From: Edaphochlamys debaryana
Taxonomy: Eukaryota; Chlorophyta; Chlorophyceae; Chlamydomonadales
DNA: 64,000 bases
NCBI GenBank assembly: GCA_016858145.1
Contig: JAEHOE010000056.1
Coordinates: 558,001 to 622,000 of the forward strand
Direction: 5' to 3'
The notes under the pieces were generated by a model. That model ran no database searches, was not told where the DNA came from, and saw nothing but the letters and a program-made list of their open reading frames with translations. Shown piece by piece: positions 46,451 through 57,367 of this stretch (positions are counted from its first letter, which is position 1; every line of letters starts with the position of its first letter). The position numbers were made by a program, and so were the translations under genes.

Positions 46451-49002
46451 CTACCTAGCGCTGCTGTCCGCCTTGACGGTCAGCAGCACCCGCCCATCAT
46501 CCACCAGGCTCCCGTTGCTGCGCGCCGCTGGGGACTCCGCTGGCGGCAGCGCCCCTACAGCATGCCCCTCCGCCCTCTTGCTGCTGCTGCTGCTGCCGTG
46601 GCGGCTGGGGGCTGTCGGAGATGCCCCGCTGCCCGAGGCTTGCGAGGAGGCCTCCTTGACATCGCCCGCTGCCGCAATTCCGTCGACTTCCGAGCTCCCT
46701 GGGGCAGTCTTGCTGGCCCTGCGGCGGTGGAGCCTGGTCAGCTGGACCACGGCCCCCGCGGGGCCCTTGAGCTGCTTCAGCTTGGCCAGGCCCTCCTTGA
46801 CGGCCGGCCAGGAGGCCCGAGCCATGAGGGTGAGGAAGGCGGCGATGATGCCAAGGTTGAGGAGGAGCGTCATGACGGCGATGGCGACCTGGAAAACGTC
46901 GATTCAGCAAGGGTTTGAGTGAGCCGCATGGGTGGGTGGGCGAAGGCCCATGTGAAGCCCAGTACTGCCCCCCTTTTTAGGCACCCCAGGCGCTTACCCC
47001 TCCGCTCTCGTCGACCAGCGTGCTCCGACCCATCACGAAATAGAGGTTGAGGGCAATGGTGACCGACAGGACCGCGCTGGAGCAAAACTCCATGTGCCGC
47101 AGCTCGTGACTGCGCGACGGCTCCAGGACCGTGTTGACGGTGCCAATGGTCACCAGCGCGATCAGCAGTGTCAGGGCCTGAACGCGGAGGGGGCATGCGT
47201 GCAGCGGCAGGAGTGGATCAGGATGGGCGCATGTCTCCGGATGGAGGCTCGGGACAACCTCAGCTTGTCCTGCTGGCTAACCAGCCCCCACGCCTTGCCC
47301 CCGCCCACAACTCTAACCCTTCGAGATGGGGTCGAAACAAGTCCCAACACTTAGCCCACGTTCGCACCTGGTATGCCACGTCCATGCTCCGGCCGAACAC
47401 GTCCACCGCCACAAGCGCCAGCGTCTCACACATCAGCACCGAGTCCCTGGGGGCGTGCAGTGGCGGGGCGGGGGTCACGAAAGGGGCTACCGGCGCAGCC
47501 TGACACGCTCCCTCAGCTAGCGTGCATGCCCCTCGGCCCGCGCGCCCCTGTGCTCACCACCAGAAGAACTGTGGCCGGTACCGGCTGTACATGAAGCCGT
47601 ACACCTGTTTCGTGTGGTGCTCGTCCAGTCTGTCCCTGGCCCGCCAGAGCAGCACAAAGTTTACAATGGGCGGTGAGGCGCAGAAGACGAGGAGGAACAC
47701 AACGCCCAGGGGCACGTAGTACGAAGCGTGGCTGCCCTCGTAGCAGGCCCTGCGAGCGAATCAAGGGTTGGAGTGCGGGGATGAACCTAAGTGACGGAGG
47801 CCCAAGCCCAAGGGTGCGTCACAGGTCCTTGTGCACACCGCCGCCCTTGCTCACTGCTGCATGTTGCGCGTCCAGTAGCCATTGGGGGCGGTGGCCTGGG
47901 CGAACTTGAGCCCGTCCAGGGGCCCCGCCTGCACCGGCATTTGGTCCACGATGTAGCACGCAAAGATGCTGAAGCCCGCGTTGGCCCACGAGGGGAAGAG
48001 CACGAACAGGGCCATCATCAGCACAATGCCCAGCTGCTGGGGCAGGCTCAGGGACTGGTCCTGAGGGGGCGGGGACACCGGTAGCGGGCGGGGACCATGT
48101 GATGCCGCAACCCATGGTTCTGCTCTCGAGGTCAACTGAAGCCCACACCCAAACACATGTCACAAGGCCCGTGGCCCCGATCGTTCCGCCCGCCGCACCG
48201 CGTGTGAGAGACGTAGGAACTGCGTTGTCATTCGCTTCCAGACGGAGCTATCCGCCGTAGTGCTGCGGCGCACAGTCACCAGCAGCTCCTCGGGCTTCTC
48301 GACAGCCGCCGCCTCCCCCGCCACAGCGGCTTGTGCTCCCTCCTCGTCCGCATTCCCCGCCGTACAAAGAGGGCCAGACGGCTGAGCACTGTAGCGGCGG
48401 CGGCTGACCGGTGTGCTGCGCCGTAGCCTCGCCGTGTTTAGGAAGGCGTAGCGGAGTGCCCACAGGGTAAGGCACACGAGCGTCACGGCCAGCGGCGTCA
48501 GCAGGGCACCCAGGACCTGGAGGTAGGCCTGGCCGGCGCTGTCCTCATCCTTGTCCAGGCAGGAGGGGGTAGAAGGAACGGTGACGGGGTACAGGGCTTG
48601 CGCAGCCCAGAGGTGCCGGTTGAATGTCTGCCCGGCTGTCCGGAATAGGGGCTGCCAGATTATCAGCCTCAGCCCCTTCACCTCAAGCTGCGCCTCCAGT
48701 CCGTGCTCGTGCGCACCTTCATAACATCCCGAGCTGGGGTGCGGGGCTTCCCGTCGCCTGCCGCGTCGCTGTCATCCTGGCCTCCACGGCCGAGGTCCGA
48801 GATCGCGCCGTACATGATCACGGCCACACTGCCACACAGCGCCAGGAGGCCCAGGCACACGGTGCGGCCGAGGCTCGGGCAGGTGTCGCACTGCAAGCAA
48901 CCGGGTGGGAGAGGGGCACTGAGGGCCGCTGTTGGCACAGGCCACCGTGCGCACGTTGCCCCCCACTTGGCCACCGTACTGTCACGCTTCACGGGGAAGC
49001 CA

Positions 49003-49009
49003 GCCCAGG
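49003..49009. repeat. Target-site duplication, left copy (GCCCAGG)
   Basis: Identical to 50235-50241 and bounding the insertion. Gene A has a single related copy, GCACAGG, at 13543-13549 in the uninterrupted intron. Confidence 0.8.
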
Positions 49010-50234
49010 ATGCGATGTTTCAATAGGAACCAGCTCCGAGCCGAGGCTGAGAGAGGTTAAGCGTGTAGCGCCACCTACCGGGTATGGCCCTCCCATACCA
49101 GCACCACCCTAGCAACAGCCAACTGTAGGTCGTTGAACCACTGCTAGGGGGTCGCCACCCTGGGGCTTGTCCCCGCCTGGCTATCCAGGCCATAGACCGC
49201 AGTTGGCCCTGTTACACGGACACCCTACCGCACCCCCGTCAGAACCCGTACTTCATCCAGCCCTCACCCTCAAAGAACCTTATGTCCGCCCCCTTGCACC
49301 ACTGGGGCTGCAGCCGCTTGGCACGCAGGACTTCGAAGATACCCTGCCGCTCCTTCCGCATTGCCCGTCCGAGGGCAGTGAGGTAGGGCGCGACTATCAC
49401 CCCCGTCGCCGCGCGCACCTCCTTAGCCACCCTCAGCACCGAAGCCCGCTGGCGGGGCGTCACCCCCAGCACGACATTCCAGCCCCCCTCCCCCTTCCAG
49501 CTCCGCTGCACCGACGCACTTAGTGCTGCCCCGTCCGAAGGCCCTAGTCCAGACAGGTCCCCCGAGCGGAGGCGGTCGGCTAGCTGGTCGGGGACCGCCC
49601 TCAGCAGCAGCCGTCCGCGGTCCTCCATGGGGGTGTTCTCCGCGAGCACCGCGAGAAGCCGCTCCGCCTGGCCCACGCTCTCCTGCATCCGCTTGACGTT
49701 GTTGGCAATGGTGTTGGTCTTAATGTTGACGGCGGCAATTTGGTGTGACTGTTCGGTTGTGTTGGTGTTGATGGTGTCCGAGAGCGCCGCGCTCCGCTGA
49801 ACTGCGCGGTCCTCCAGGACAGCGAGCTCCGCAATGAATCCGTCGACGCGATTGCCCAGGTCAGAGAGCCCCCGGGTGATGCTGAAGACGTCGCTCCAAA
49901 TAGCCACATCCCGCCGAGCCGCCTGCTCCAGCTCCGAAGTGGCCAGGGCGCCCAGCCCGTTGATGACGCAAAGGAGCGAGTCCTTGAAAGCTCCAGGCTC
50001 GAGTCCGATGAGCCTGTCGATAAGCGCTGCAAGGGCCGAGGACATGGCCTCCCGGATGCGAGCTACCTCCGGGCACTCCGCGCGCGCCTGCTCTGCCCGA
50101 AACTCATCCTCTCTCCTAGCCTCTTGGCGAGTGCGGTAATGGGCTGGGGTAAAAGTTGCGGCTTGCATGGGCAATCGGCAGAGGGTTGAGGTGAGCTGCG
50201 GGCAGGCAGGGCACGTTGTGTTGTGTTGTGTTGT
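49010..50234 (-). mobile_element. 1.2-kb insertion in an intron of gene B with 7-bp target-site duplication
   Basis: Sequence left and right of this block aligns directly with the short intron of gene A (13502-13573), with the junction exactly at the repeated GCCCAGG, so the block was inserted into B or its ancestor. The plus-strand right end is a GTTGT/TTGTG microsatellite of about four units; no terminal inverted repeats are visible. A microsatellite at one end plus a short duplication suits a non-LTR retroelement or a retroposed sequence. However, the main frame runs on the other strand relative to a 3' microsatellite tail, so the element type stays open. Confidence 0.7.
49239..50168 (-). 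CDS. ORF in the inserted element, coiled-coil, possibly retroelement ORF1-like
   Basis: A single open frame of 309 residues from the ATG at 50168, inside the inserted block. The N-terminal half is helical, and a central Asn/Thr/Gln-rich heptad stretch (TINTNTTEQSHQIAAVNIKT, then NNVKRMQESVGQAERLLAVL) predicts a coiled coil. The C-terminus, with RQGIFEVLRAKRLQPQWCKG and ADIRFFEGEGWMKY, is reminiscent of the nucleic-acid-binding end of ORF1 proteins in some non-LTR retroelements. That resemblance is from memory of general form, not a search. No reverse transcriptase is present in the window, so any element would be non-autonomous. A captured host gene is an alternative. Confidence 0.55.
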   Translation of the reverse strand: MQAATFTPAHYRTRQEARREDEFRAEQARAECPEVARIREAMSSALAALIDRLIGLEPGAFKDSLLCVINGLGALATSELEQAARRDVAIWSDVFSITRGLSDLGNRVDGFIAELAVLEDRAVQRSAALSDTINTNTTEQSHQIAAVNIKTNTIANNVKRMQESVGQAERLLAVLAENTPMEDRGRLLLRAVPDQLADRLRSGDLSGLGPSDGAALSASVQRSWKGEGGWNVVLGVTPRQRASVLRVAKEVRAATGVIVAPYLTALGRAMRKERQGIFEVLRAKRLQPQWCKGADIRFFEGEGWMKYGF

Positions 50235-50241
50235 GCCCAGG
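50235..50241. repeat. Target-site duplication, right copy (GCCCAGG)
   Basis: Right copy of the 7-bp duplication flanking the inserted block; the following bases resume the intron sequence shared with gene A. Confidence 0.8.
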
Positions 50242-53200
50242 TGATCCGCACTAGACAAGTCCTACCTCAAAGTTCGTGCTCAGCGTGTACCCGGGGGTGC
50301 AAGCCGCACACAGCGTGCCTGTGTATCCCTCAGCGCACTGCAGGACGATGTAGGCCTCGGAGCCGTTGGCCCCGCCGGACGACCCTGAGAGTGGCGGGAC
50401 CGTGGCTTGGCCTTCGAATGACAGCAGGCCCCAGCGTGCGGATGCCAGCGCCAGGGTTCGGTTGTGGGCGGCGTCGAGTTCCCGGAGTCGGGGTACGGGG
50501 CCAGCGGCGGCGGAGCCACTGGGAGTGGCCACCTGCTGCCACCAGTCCTGCAGCTGAGGCCCCACCTCCGTGCATACCGCCTCGTTGGGGCAGGCGTGCA
50601 TGAAGGGGCTCCGGGGCCCCGAGTGCCAGTAGCCGGGAAGCGGTGCCATGTGCATTCCGCCCGGACACACCGCGTTGGCGGGGCAGGCGCGGCACGTTCG
50701 TACGTTGCCAGTTGGGCAGCGTCTCTGGCCGCACGGCTTATCAGGGCGGAGGTATCAGCATCGGTGCTGCTGTCGCCCTCCTGCTGCCGCCACTGCTGGA
50801 TGAGCGCCTGAAGGCTGGGCCGCGGATCGGCCACGAGCCCCACTGAGCGCACGGGGCACTTGGTGCAGCTCGCATTGAGCGCGGCCTCTGCCGACCACGA
50901 GGGGCTGGCTGGGTCGGCGGGGAACGAGGCCTGCTCCCCGAGGCCGCACCCCGACAGCTCCAGCTGCACGACCGTGGCTGTGGGCGGAGGGGTGAGCCCG
51001 CAGCACGGGTTCATCAGCCGCAGCGTGTAGGTCCCCGGCCAGCCGGTTACTGCTCCAGCAATGCGGCTCGTGGCCTCGTCCCTCGTGAAGACGGGGCGCC
51101 ACGACGCAAGGTTCTTGCCGTCAAGGTTCAGGAGCTGCTTGGTGCGCCCTATGCCTGGGGCGGCACCCATCAATAGGCCCTGTTGCGCCACGGTGCTTTC
51201 GGCCACGGATACGTCCAGGCTGATGTTCGCCTCGAGCGCGGGTCCAGCGGGTGCTGCGGGGAGGGGCGCAGTCAGCGCTTGTGACATCGAGAGGACAGAT
51301 GGGGGCGTGTATGTATGCAGGTTTCGTTCCACCCGCGCAACCATCCCTTTCCGCACGGAAGGCCCACCTGATGACACACGCTGGCCGGTCTCGTCGTACA
51401 GCCCAACTGTGAGGTTTACTAAGGCGCCAGTCACAACGGCCACGGCTGCCGGTCGGTCGAGGCCCTCGCCTACAGCAGGAGCGGCTGGCTCCAGGAACCC
51501 GCCCTGAGCCAACGGAAACTCGACCAGAGAAGCCGTGTCTGCTGATGAGGGGATGCCGGCCGCTGGCACGAGCTGGGGTGCGCTGGAGCGCAGGGCCGTC
51601 CGGTTCAATTCGGCAAGCCACAGAGGCCTGGACCGCATGGGAGGCCGGATAAAGCCAATCCAAATGCCATCGCTCGAGAGGTTGGAAAGGGCTGCACTGG
51701 CAGTGCCGGACGCCAGGCTCGTGCCCAGAAGAAGCAGGGAGCAGTTTGCAGCGCCGCTGCTGGTGAGGTTGAGCGACGACGGCAGGGGCGAGGAGGTGCA
51801 CTCGCACGTGCTGTTGCCCTCTGCCGGGCAAAGAGCCGCCATAAGGGGGTCTGCAGCTTGGGCGCCGGCCGAGCAGCGCTGGAGGGACGCCACGTCCGCG
51901 CCGAGCCAAGCCCTGTTCCCAGACAGGACTGCGGTGCGGTTGGCGGAGACCACCAGCCCTGGGGCGTGCTCCATAAAGAGTGCGCCGCCATAGCCCTGTC
52001 CGGTGGTGTCGGCGGCAGTCACCAGCAGAGCCGCCACGTTGCCACGCAGTGTAACGTTGCAAAGCCGGACGGCCGAGGTGCCGTTGGCAAGGCCACTTCG
52101 CTGTGTCAGCCATGGCCCCACGTGCAGGGCCCCTCCGCGCACCGCAACGTTGCCGCTGATTTCGCCTCCCGCCACCACCACGGCCGTGCAGCCAGCCGTG
52201 CTGACGCCGCCGCCATCCCCCGTGGCAGAGCTATTGGTGACCACGGTGCCGTTTAAGAGGGTCAGCGCCGTGCAGCCCTCTCCAGCGACGGAGCCTCCCG
52301 CCAACCCAGCAGAGTTGCCCCACAGGGTGCTGTTGCTGAGGGTGAGGCTGGAGGCGGGCCCGGCGTAGGCCCCGCCGCCCCTGGCGCCAGCCGTGTTGCC
52401 GGGGCCGATGCGTGCGGAGCCCAGGAAGAGACTGGCGCCACCCAGCAAGGCGATGGCGCCCCCAGAGGTGCCAGCCGAATTGTTGGCAAAGGCTCCGCCA
52501 GACACCCGCAGGGCAGTGCCGGACCCCGACAGCGCTAGCGCTCCTCCGCTGCCGCTGATTGCCGCGTTGCGTGAAAGCTCAGCAGAGCTGCTGAGGCTCC
52601 ATGCCACCTTGACCGTTGGACAACCGCTGAAAAGGAAGGCCCCGCCATCCCGACCCGCCCGGTTTTCCACCACCCGCACATCGTGATCAAGGGTCAGCCT
52701 TGTGACGCAGGCGGCGCTATAGGCGGCCCCGCCTTGCTCACTGGCGGTATTGGCCGCCAGGGTGCTGCCGTTGAAAAGCTCGAAGCTATCGATGCCTCCC
52801 TGTGAGTAGACGGCTCCGCCGTACGCAAGGGCCTGGTTGCCGTACAAGCTGGAGGACTTCATGAGCGTGATTGCCATGATCTTCTCGCCGGCATAGAAGG
52901 CCCCTCCATTCGTCCGGGCCGTGTTGTTGCTGACGTTGGACGCATCCAGGGTTAGCTTGATGTCCTGGGAGCAGCTGGCCCCGCCGTTGCCTAGTAACGC
53001 CGTGTTGCCAGTTATAGCGCCGTAGGTGACCCGAGCCCTCAATGATTTGGCGCAATAGATTGCTCCTCCTGAAGTTGCGGCGGAGTTGTCGGCCATTGTT
53101 GACCCCGAATCCAGTATGAGCGAGGCAGAGCCTCTCTCGCCAGCAATCGCTCCGCCGTAACCCGCTGCTGCTCTGTTGCCAGCCACGTAGCTAGAGCCCT

Positions 53201-53815
53201 GCACGACGATATCGAGATCGCCTGACGCCAGGTACAGGGCCCCACCGTTGCTGCCGACGTTGTACGACAGGTTGCTGCTGCTTGCAAGGCTGAAGGACAG
53301 AGCGGAAAGGGCATCGCTTCCCTCCGTCAGTCTTGGGGAGCCCACATAGAGAGCGCCGCCAGGGCCCATCGCTGCATTGGATGACATGCTGCTTTCATCT
53401 TCAACCATGAGCGTAGCCATTCCAGTGGCAAGGTACACTGCACCGCCAAAACCAGTAGAGGCCCTGTTGCCATCAAAGCGGCTGCCCTGCTGAACGGTAA
53501 TGGTGACTGGTGGGATGTCCTCGGGGTTGACCCCATCAGCACAGGCGGCACCCATGTAGATCGCGCCGCCATGACTCCCAGCGGCGTTATCCGTGATGCC
53601 GCTTGACGCTGTAACGTAGAGCTCCTCAACAGACCCTTTGTCAAGGTACAGGACTCCACCGCTGCCTCCGTAGGCTGCGTTTCCACTGATCCAGCTGTTG
53701 TCCTCGACGGCGAGCTCTCTGATGGAGCCCTGCGCAAGGTACGCCACCCCGCCTGGGGGCGATGGGGGGCGGTGGGGGGCAATGGGGGCGCGGGGTGAGC
53801 GGGGCGCGCGGGGGC

Positions 53816-54118
53816 GGGGGCGGGGCGGGGCGGGGCGGGGCGGGGCGGGGGCGGGGCGGGGCGGGGCGGGGCGGGGCGGGGCGGGGCGGGGCGGGGCGGG
53901 GCGGGGCGGGGCGGGGCGGGGCGGGGCGGGGCGGGGCGGGGCGGGGCGGGGCGGGGCGGGGCGGGGCGGGGCGGGGCGGGGCGGGGCGGGGCGGGGCGGG
54001 GCGGGGCGGGGCGGGGCGGGGCGGGGCGGGGCGGGGCGGGGCGGGGCGGGGCGGGGCGGGGCGGGGCGGGGCGGGGCGGGGTGGGGCGGGGCGGGGCGGG
54101 GTGGGGCGGGGCGGGGCG
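53816..54118 (+). repeat. GGGGC pentanucleotide minisatellite, about 60 units
   Basis: About 300 bp of nearly pure GGGGC repeats, with a few T-for-C variants near 54080-54105. It lies inside the intron 53753-54266 of gene B. The plus strand is G-rich and could form G-quadruplexes; it is the template strand for this gene. The matching intron of gene A (16909-17108) has no such array. Confidence 0.95.
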
Positions 54119-57100
54119 GCGCAGGCAGGGCACGCGGGGCGGGACGAGTTGACGGGCGTGGCCACTGCTTCTCCTCGTAACGAGCAGGATCAAGCTATCG
54201 TGCCCCCGTGTCTGTGCCTTTCGTTTCACCCTTGCACCGCTTCCTCCCCTTCGCCTCCCTGCTTACCTGTGTACCCGGCGGTGTTGTTTGAAATGCTGCT
54301 GTTGCCACTCACGTTCAGCAAGCCTATACCAAAGTACATAATCATGGCACCGCCATTACTGAAGGCTGTGTTGCTGGCCATGCTGCTGCCGTTAGACACC
54401 TCCAAGCGGTTGAGGTATGCGGAACCTATGTCGAAAGCGCCTCCATTCTCAGCGGCGTCATTGAAGCAAAGGCAGCTGCCGTTGGTGACCGTTGCCAAAA
54501 GCTCAAGGTCATCAATGCTGCTGCTGGAGTCGATCGACAGTGCACCACCTTGCCGATCAGCCCTGTTGTGCGTGACATTGGAGGATGCAAGCACGAAACT
54601 GATCTCTGAAGGGAAGGTCTCCGGGAGTGGGGCAAGGTAGAAGGCACCGCCGTCGTAACCAGTGTTGAACGCCACAGAGGTTCCGTCCCCACGCAGACCG
54701 AGGCACAAGGAGCATAGACTGCGCCGCCAGACTTTTCCGCCCTGTTCTCAACCAGGCGGCTCGCCAGTATTGTCAGGTCGGCTAAGCCGTCGTTTGCGTA
54801 GAGGGCGCCGCCGGCCTCGGCGGCGGTGTTGGATGAGGCCGTCGAGGAGGCCAGCTGGAGCCTTGCCGTGCCAGATGCCACCGCCAGCGCCGCACCACAG
54901 CCGCCGCTGTTGTACCCAAACGTGGTGTTGCTGATTATGAAGGCCGGTGTCGCCGCATCATCAACGCCAGGACCCTCAAGGACAACAGCGCCGTACCCAG
55001 CCGCCTCAGCCGTACGGCAGGGCGGCGGCATGGAGGCGTAGTCCGTGCCCTCGTGTGTTCCCTCCACGCTGTTGTTCGAGAACGTGCAGCCGTCGATGCG
55101 TACCCAGGGCCGTGATAATGCGTCCGGGTCCCGCTCCTCCTCTGGGTCTGAGAGGCAGTAGTTTTGTCCCAGCTGCACCCGGAGGCAGGCCCAGCCCTGC
55201 GCGCCCTCGACACCGGTGCAGCTGGAGTCCCGGATGCTGACCAGCTGCGGGCCCTCCACGTAGACAGCCCCGAACACGGCCGCACGGTCGCCGCCGCCAG
55301 TGAGGTTGGCGACGGTGAGGTTGCGGATGGTGACGGTTTCGCTGTAGAGGACGTGGAGCAGGGGGGCCACGGAGCTGAGCGGCAGGCCCGAGATGAGGCT
55401 GTCCTCGAGGAGCAGGTGGGGCTCTTCCACCAGGCTTAGGCCCCAGTCGTTGGGGTCAGGCGCCAAGGAATTTGCGCCGATCCTAAGGTCGGCCGGGCTG
55501 GCACCCACGACGTGAAGGGCGCCGGTGCGCCACTGCTTCAGCAGCGCGCCGCCCAGGCCAATCTTGACAGGCATCACGGAACCTGCTTCTGGAGACTGCC
55601 GGCAATGCACGCTGCTGGCTGAAGGCGTCAAGATGATGCGGCAGCGGTGGGTCCAGGCGGGAATGCGGCTCGAGCAGGGCTCAGTCCAGGCGTCCACGCC
55701 TGCCGCGGAGGAGGAGGGACCCGGGCCGGGGGCGCATGTCAAGTAAGGGAGCGGAAGACGTGCTTAGGTAGACGGTGCAAACACAACTCCGCAGACGTGC
55801 GCTTCAGCTGCCGCAGCATTGACCCACCTTCAGCAGACGGCTGGGACGGGGCAGTCGGAGGCCACTTCGGTTGATCTGGGATGTCCCGGTATATATCTGG
55901 GAAGTCTGGAGGGGGGGCAAGCGCGGAATGAAAAGAACGGCGTTGATTAGCTCGACTGCTGTTCGCTCATCGGTCCACAGCTCGCCACCTGCACCCGTTC
56001 ACGGCAGAGGGGAGAGGTGCGAAGCGCCCTTGTCACCTGGAGGAAAAGGCGCCCGGGGTCGCGAGTCAGCCAGGAGAGGCGGCTGCTGGTGTGGTGCTGC
56101 ATGCGGGGCCCGAGGTAGAGATGAGGGGCGGGGCGGGTTGGCGGGGAAGGATACAAGGTGGCGAGAGGGCGCACGCTCAGAGAGGTCGAGGCTGATTTCA
56201 CATGGCGAAGCACTTGCACTCCCTCGCCCAGCGCTCAGCTCCCTGCCACAAGCAAGGGAAGCCACAGAAGCGCAGCGCGCGCCGCATGCGGCAGGCCCCA
56301 GCCCCGGCCGAACTTACCCTTGACAACCGTAGGAGGCGGCTGGGCTGGGGGGGCCGATGGTATGTCCGACCCAAACACCTCGGGTGGCGGGCCTGGCGTC
56401 GAGGGTCGATGGCGGCGGGGAAGGAAGAGCAGGGGACGGCGAGGAAGGAAGGGCGGGTTTGGCGGGGTAACTAAAACCCAATAACCATGTCAACGAAGTC
56501 AACGGCAAGCCTGTGCACCTGTTGTCTCTTGTGCAGCTGCTGTTGCAAGGCTCGCCGCCGCGGCGAGCAAGAGAAGCGCCGCGGTGAAACCGTAAGGCCG
56601 GCGACTCGACAGCGCGGAAAGGCGCGGTCCTCTCCGCTGCCCTTGCTGCATCGTGCGATGTGTTTTCAAGGTGTTGGCCACGAACGTCGTCCCACGTAGT
56701 GCACAAGCGTCGCACGTCGCGGTTCGCCGGCGCGCCGAGGTAGGTCCCCAAACTCGGCTCGCTCCGCGATGCTGTTAAGGAGTTGTTAGCGGTATTAGTT
56801 GATGATATGTTCTTCTACAAGTTTTGGGGTATGAGAGGGGCGGATTCTATGAAGCAAGAGCTTGGCTCGGACTCGGATCGTGGTGCGCCTGATATGTGGA
56901 GCGCAAACAAGAGCTACTTAACCGCGTGGTTCTCTGGTCTGGTGGGTAAAGTTACCCCGCGCGATGAGGGCCTCATCAACGGGTTCGGCTCAACGGGCGC
57001 CGGTCAAGGAGTGAGGTAATATGCCCCTGCTGCGTACAGCCCCGCCCAGCCCCGGGCTAGCTTGCGGAAGTCGTGCCGCGCCCCCACCATAGAACCCACT

Positions 57101-57201
57101 GCTGGAACTGCGACAAGCCGCTTTGAGCGTCTCGGGGCTGAAGGTCCCTGCTCCAGACCTTTCCAAGCTCTGGCCGGGGCGCAGGGTTGAACACACGGGT
57201 G

Positions 57202-57206
57202 TTACA
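57202..57206 (-). terminator. TGTAA polyadenylation signal of the helical-repeat gene
   Basis: The minus strand reads TGTAA about 160 bases after the stop at 57368-57370. The remaining sequence to 56652 should contain the promoter of gene B. Confidence 0.55.
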
Positions 57207-57367
57207 AGCCTTCCGACAATTGCTGACGCGGCTATAGTGGCGGCCTTTCCCTCGCAGCAGCTCGGGCCTTTACCCCCGCCCTGCTCATCAGCCCCCGCAC
57301 CCGCGCTCCTTGACCAGCCCGCTCTGCCCCTTGGTCCCCTCCTGAACCCATCCCTCCACATTGGCCC

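Larger units (their letters stand above)
46451..56651 (-). pseudogene. Surface gene B: degenerate paralogue of gene A
   Basis: Same plan as gene A. Exons: 56651-56519 (signal peptide, core FTAALLLLAAAASLATAAA), 56392-56318, 55905-55828, 55762-54267, 53752-51368, 51253-50266, 48890-48717, roughly 48700-48199, 48060-47855, 47749-47558, 47446-47368, 47177-46998, 46888-46451. Intron phases match gene A. The long beta-helix exon 53752-51368 is fully open. Three lesions: exon 55762-54267 is one base short of its required phase, with the break near 54700; exon 51253-50266 has two extra bases near 50702, within the Cys-rich module; and the exon of gene A encoding VLVVHVQYFIIIARLNIPKP has no counterpart, with reading past 48717 meeting TGA at 48678-48680. 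The downstream membrane exons remain open and very similar to A. If the lesions are sequencing errors, this is a functional gene. Confidence 0.7.

Noticed and set aside
53641..54165. Long PPRPA-repeat frames across the GGGGC array on the minus strand, and GRGGAG-repeat frames on the plus strand
   Set aside because: Simple translation of a pentanucleotide repeat in all frames; the array sits in an intron defined by good GTAAGC and CAG sites.
56783..57019. Plus-strand 78-residue frame upstream of gene B
   Set aside because: No ATG at its start, no recognisable features, and it overlaps the expected promoter of gene B.
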